From positions 1-7,858 of the forward strand of contig JAHUZY010000305.1 in the NCBI GenBank assembly GCA_019264505.1: a stretch of 7,858 nt of DNA, given 5' to 3'. The notes below the pieces were generated by a model, which saw only the letters and a program-made list of their open reading frames with translations, was not told the DNA's origin and ran no database searches. The stretch comes from Phenylobacterium sp. GTDB taxonomy: Bacteria > Pseudomonadota > Alphaproteobacteria > Caulobacterales > Caulobacteraceae. The translations under genes and the position numbers were made by a program. Positions 5,680-7,858 of the stretch are shown here, piece after piece. How positions within the stretch are numbered: the first letter of the stretch is position 1; each line of letters starts with the position of its first letter.

Positions 5680-7374
5680 TCAGAGCGCTCCATCGCGCAG
5701 GAGGTCGGCGGCGTGGTTCGCCGCCCGGGCGCTGAGCGCCATATAGGTGAGCGAGGGGTTCATCGACGCTGAGGAGGTCATGGCCGCCCCATCGGTGATG
5801 AACAGGTTGGGGACCTCGTGGGCCTGGCTCCAGCCGTTGAGCACCGAGGTCTTCGGATCGCGACCCATGCGGGCGGTCCCCATCTCGTGGATGCGGTCGC
5901 CGGGCGGGGTGATCTTCTCGCCTGCGGCCTCCCAGGGGGTGATGTCCACGCAGCCGGCGGCCTTGAGCATCTCATAGGCGTCCCGGGCGGCCTCACGCAT
6001 CATCACCTGCTCGTTGCGCCCGTGGGCCGCGTCAATCACCGGCACCGGCGCGCCCCACTGGTCGGTCCGCTTTGCCGACAGGGTGACCCGGTTTTCAGCA
6101 TAAGGCAGCACCTCGCCAAAGGGCGTCAGCGCCATGGACCAGGGCTTGCCGCCGCCGGCCTCCTCCCGCTCGGCGCCGCCCATGGCCCGGGCCTCGATCC
6201 GTCGGGTGCGCCCGGCCCCGCCCTGCATGCCAAAGCCGCGCAGATAGGGCTTCTCGCCCTCGGTGATCTGGGCGTAGCGGGGAATGTAGATCCCCGTCGG
6301 CCGGTCCGCCGGATCGTGCACATCGTTGAAGCCGGGATAGCGACCGGTGATGCTCTCGCAGCTCACATGGTCCATCAGGTTGCGGCCCACCTGGTCGCTG
6401 CCATTGGCCAGCCCCCGGGAATGGGCCTCCGAGCGCGAGTTGAGCAGGATCGCCGCCGTCGCGATGGTCGAGGCGTTGAGGAAGATGATCTTGGCCTCGA
6501 AGACCTGGCCGGCCTTGGTCAGCCGGTCGACGGTGCGCACGCCGGTGGCGCGGCCGGTGGCGGGATCATACTCCACCGCCGTCACGATGGTGTCGGTCAT
6601 CACCGTCAGATTGCCGGTCTTCCGCGCCGCCGGCAGGGTGGCCGCAAGCGTCGAGAAATAGCCCCCCAGGGGGCAGCCATGGACGCAGCGCATCCGCTGC
6701 TCGCAGCGGCCGCGGCCCAGGTCCTGGTGGATCTTGGTCACCCGCGACAGCTGGGCGGCCCGGCCGATGATCATCCGGCGGCCAGGAAAGGCCTGCTCGA
6801 TAGCCGCCTTGGCCGCCTCCTCCACCACATTCATCGGATAGGGCGGCAGGAAGTCGCCGTCCGGCAGCTGCTCGATCTCGTCGTAGTCGCCAGACACCCC
6901 GGCGAAGGCCTCCACATGGTCGTACCAGGGCGCCAGGTCGTCATAGCGGATGGGCCAGTCCACCCCGTGCCCGTCCTTGAGGTTGGACTCGAAGTCCTGC
7001 GGCGCCAGCCGGTAGGACTGCCGCCACCAGGTGATCGAGCGCCCGCCCAGGTGATAGCCGCGAATCCAGCGATAGGGCTTGCCCGGGACGGTCTCGTAGG
7101 GGTGGTCGTGGTCGCTGGCCCAGAACTTCCGGTTGGAGTTGAACAGGGCGTAGCTCACCCCGGGATAATACGGATGGTGCAGCTCCCGCTCATCCACCGG
7201 GACCTGATCCTCGCTGCGGCGCAGTTGGGCCGCCAGGTCATGGCTGTAGTCGGCCCCATGCTCGATGTGCGGCCCACGCTCCAGCATCAGGACCTTCAGG
7301 CCCCGCTCGCAAAGCTCCTTGGCCGCCCAGCCGCCGCTGATCCCTGAGCCGACAACGATCGCATCGAACCCCAT
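5680..7374 (-). CDS. FAD-dependent GMC oxidoreductase, glucose/glucoside 3-dehydrogenase large-subunit type
   Basis: A 564-aa flavoenzyme and the first gene of the operon; ATG at 7374-7372 with GGGGA 6 nt upstream (7381-7385). The FAD-binding motif GSGISGG (9-15) is followed by the ribose-binding acid E32 in LERG. GGRSITWWRQSYRL (110-123) is the flavin-contacting segment. CEQRMRCVHGC (224-234) gives C-x5-C-x3-C, the spacing I recall for the [3Fe-4S] ligands of bacterial FAD glucose dehydrogenase. The C-terminus has HEMGTARMG (496-504, catalytic H496) and SMNPSLTYMAL (537-547, N539), the GMC_oxred_C active-site pair. Relatives oxidise glucose, gluconate, sorbitol or C3 of glucosides, usually with a small Tat-exported subunit and a cytochrome c. 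The protein has no signal peptide, and neither partner is in the window; it may use distant partners, another acceptor, or act in the cytoplasm. Likely role: making the keto-sugar that the downstream TIM barrels and Gfo/Idh/MocA enzyme process. The substrate is unknown. Confidence 0.92.
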   Translation of the reverse strand: MGFDAIVVGSGISGGWAAKELCERGLKVLMLERGPHIEHGADYSHDLAAQLRRSEDQVPVDERELHHPYYPGVSYALFNSNRKFWASDHDHPYETVPGKPYRWIRGYHLGGRSITWWRQSYRLAPQDFESNLKDGHGVDWPIRYDDLAPWYDHVEAFAGVSGDYDEIEQLPDGDFLPPYPMNVVEEAAKAAIEQAFPGRRMIIGRAAQLSRVTKIHQDLGRGRCEQRMRCVHGCPLGGYFSTLAATLPAARKTGNLTVMTDTIVTAVEYDPATGRATGVRTVDRLTKAGQVFEAKIIFLNASTIATAAILLNSRSEAHSRGLANGSDQVGRNLMDHVSCESITGRYPGFNDVHDPADRPTGIYIPRYAQITEGEKPYLRGFGMQGGAGRTRRIEARAMGGAEREEAGGGKPWSMALTPFGEVLPYAENRVTLSAKRTDQWGAPVPVIDAAHGRNEQVMMREAARDAYEMLKAAGCVDITPWEAAGEKITPPGDRIHEMGTARMGRDPKTSVLNGWSQAHEVPNLFITDGAAMTSSASMNPSLTYMALSARAANHAADLLRDGAL

Positions 7375-7505
7375 GCCGTTTCCCCGTGCTTTTTTCGGAG
7401 CATGTCAGGGGGTCAGGGCGCGCGCAAACCGAACCTTGAGCGGCGCCGCATGGACGGCAGGGTGACGCAGGGGCGCAAAGGGCCGAAGGGTCTGACCCTG
7501 GAAAG
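7375..7505 (-). promoter_or_regulatory. Non-coding leader upstream of the six-gene operon, probable promoter region
   Basis: These 131 nt separate the histidine-kinase stop from the GMC start and are the only gap in the block large enough for a promoter. I see no convincing -35/-10 pair: the best is TTGCGC, 17 nt, CATGCT on the minus strand, matching only three of six positions each. Other structure: an 8-bp tandem repeat (7403-7418, 7 of 8 matching), a perfect palindrome GCGGCGCCGC (7440-7449), and an inverted repeat AGGGTCTGACCCT (7487-7499). The last lies just beyond the kinase stop codon and lacks a T-run. A T6 run on the plus strand (7390-7395) becomes A6 in the leader RNA. Confidence 0.4.
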
Positions 7506-7858
7506 CTAGATCGCCGAGGTCGGGCGCGCGACGCGCACATCGCCCTTGGCGCCACCTTCACCCTCGACGTGCGCCACCGAGACGATGGTGCCGGGATGGG
7601 CCTCCGCAACGATCACCGTGGCGTCCAGCTGGTTGGCCAGGGCGTCCACAATGCTTGTCCCAAGCCCCGGGGTTGAACTGGCGGCGTCCTTGGGCATGCC
7701 GACCCCATTGTCGGCCACCGACAGGGTCCAGTTTGGCCCCTGCGATTCGTACCCCACCTCGATCTTGCCCAGCCGCCCGCCGGGAAAGGCGTGCTTGAGG
7801 CAGTTGATCACCAGCTCGGTGACGATCAGGCCCAGGCTCACCGAAACGTCGGCCTCGC
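7506..7858 (-). CDS. Sensor histidine kinase, HisKA_2/HWE-like, C-terminal ATPase domain (truncated by window edge)
   Basis: Only the last 117 or so residues are inside the window, ending at TAG (7508-7506). The frame is open to the right edge (visible start ...EADVSVSLGLIV), so a GTG at 7841 is an internal codon, not the start. The HATPase_c boxes are clear: N box TELVINCLKHAFPGG, G1 box VADNGVGMP, G2 box GLGTSIVDALANQLDA, then a PGTIVSVAHVE strand. The ELVINCLKHAF version of the N box and the compact GLGTSIV ending are typical of HisKA_2-type kinases, common in Alphaproteobacteria and often tied to general stress or light/redox sensing. The sensory and phospho-acceptor parts lie outside the window, so the signal is unknown. 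It is on the same strand as the catabolic operon but separated by 131 nt; a regulatory link is possible but unsupported. Confidence 0.88.
   Translation of the reverse strand, partial: EADVSVSLGLIVTELVINCLKHAFPGGRLGKIEVGYESQGPNWTLSVADNGVGMPKDAASSTPGLGTSIVDALANQLDATVIVAEAHPGTIVSVAHVEGEGGAKGDVRVARPTSAI

Noticed and set aside
4493..5746. 417-aa plus-strand open frame opposite the isomerase genes
   Set aside because: It crosses two real genes and their spacer with no recognisable domain; antisense artefact.
5818..7347. 509-aa plus-strand open frame opposite the GMC gene
   Set aside because: It is an antisense shadow: low-complexity composition with no motif, and it lies wholly inside a well-supported GMC oxidoreductase.
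7487..7499. AGGGTCTGACCCT inverted repeat as a rho-independent terminator of the kinase gene
   Set aside because: The usable stem is about 5 bp with a 3-nt loop and there is no T-tract; mentioned only as possible structure.
7238..7609. 123-aa minus-strand frame across the GMC start and the leader
   Set aside because: It overlaps the GMC N-terminus and the kinase C-terminus in another frame and has an Arg/Pro/Ser-rich, motif-free sequence.

Overview
The window is very GC-rich with strong third-position GC bias. Almost all of it is taken up by one minus-strand block of six tightly packed genes (467-7374). The kinase type at the right edge (HisKA_2-like), the composition and the gene families suggest an alphaproteobacterium, plausibly of the Caulobacter/Phenylobacterium/Brevundimonas kind. 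The genus is inference only: there is no rRNA or other marker here.

Layout from left to right: the 3' part of a plus-strand DedA/VTT membrane protein (to 463); then, convergent with it, the minus-strand block. In transcription order the block is an FAD-dependent GMC sugar dehydrogenase (7374-5680), a 243-aa TIM-barrel isomerase/epimerase (5677-4946), a 352-aa TIM-barrel isomerase/epimerase (4897-3839), a Gfo/Idh/MocA oxidoreductase with a TTG start (3842-2700), a hydroxypyruvate-isomerase-like TIM barrel (2703-1930) and an MFS transporter of the GPH (MelB-like) type (1933-467). Upstream of the GMC gene lie 131 nt of non-coding DNA that could hold the promoter, then the 3' end of a sensor histidine kinase running off the right edge. 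The last four genes of the block are joined by three 4-nt start/stop overlaps (TTGA, ATGA, ATGA), and the first two genes are 2 nt apart, so this is very probably one operon.

Working model (inference): a cation-coupled symporter imports a glycoside, sugar or cyclitol. The GMC flavoenzyme, which carries a C-x5-C-x3-C motif matching the spacing I recall for Fe-S-bearing FAD glucose and glucoside 3-dehydrogenases, makes a keto-sugar. The Gfo/Idh/MocA enzyme and three different metal-dependent TIM barrels then isomerise, epimerise, cleave or reduce it. The logic resembles known 3-keto-glycoside pathways (for example E. coli YcjQRS, or C-glycoside deglycosylation clusters), but the gene set is not one I can assign to a described pathway. 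No kinase, aldolase, glycosidase, regulator or TonB receptor lies in the window. The substrate is unknown. I saw no tRNA, rRNA, CRISPR array, insertion sequence or phage element.
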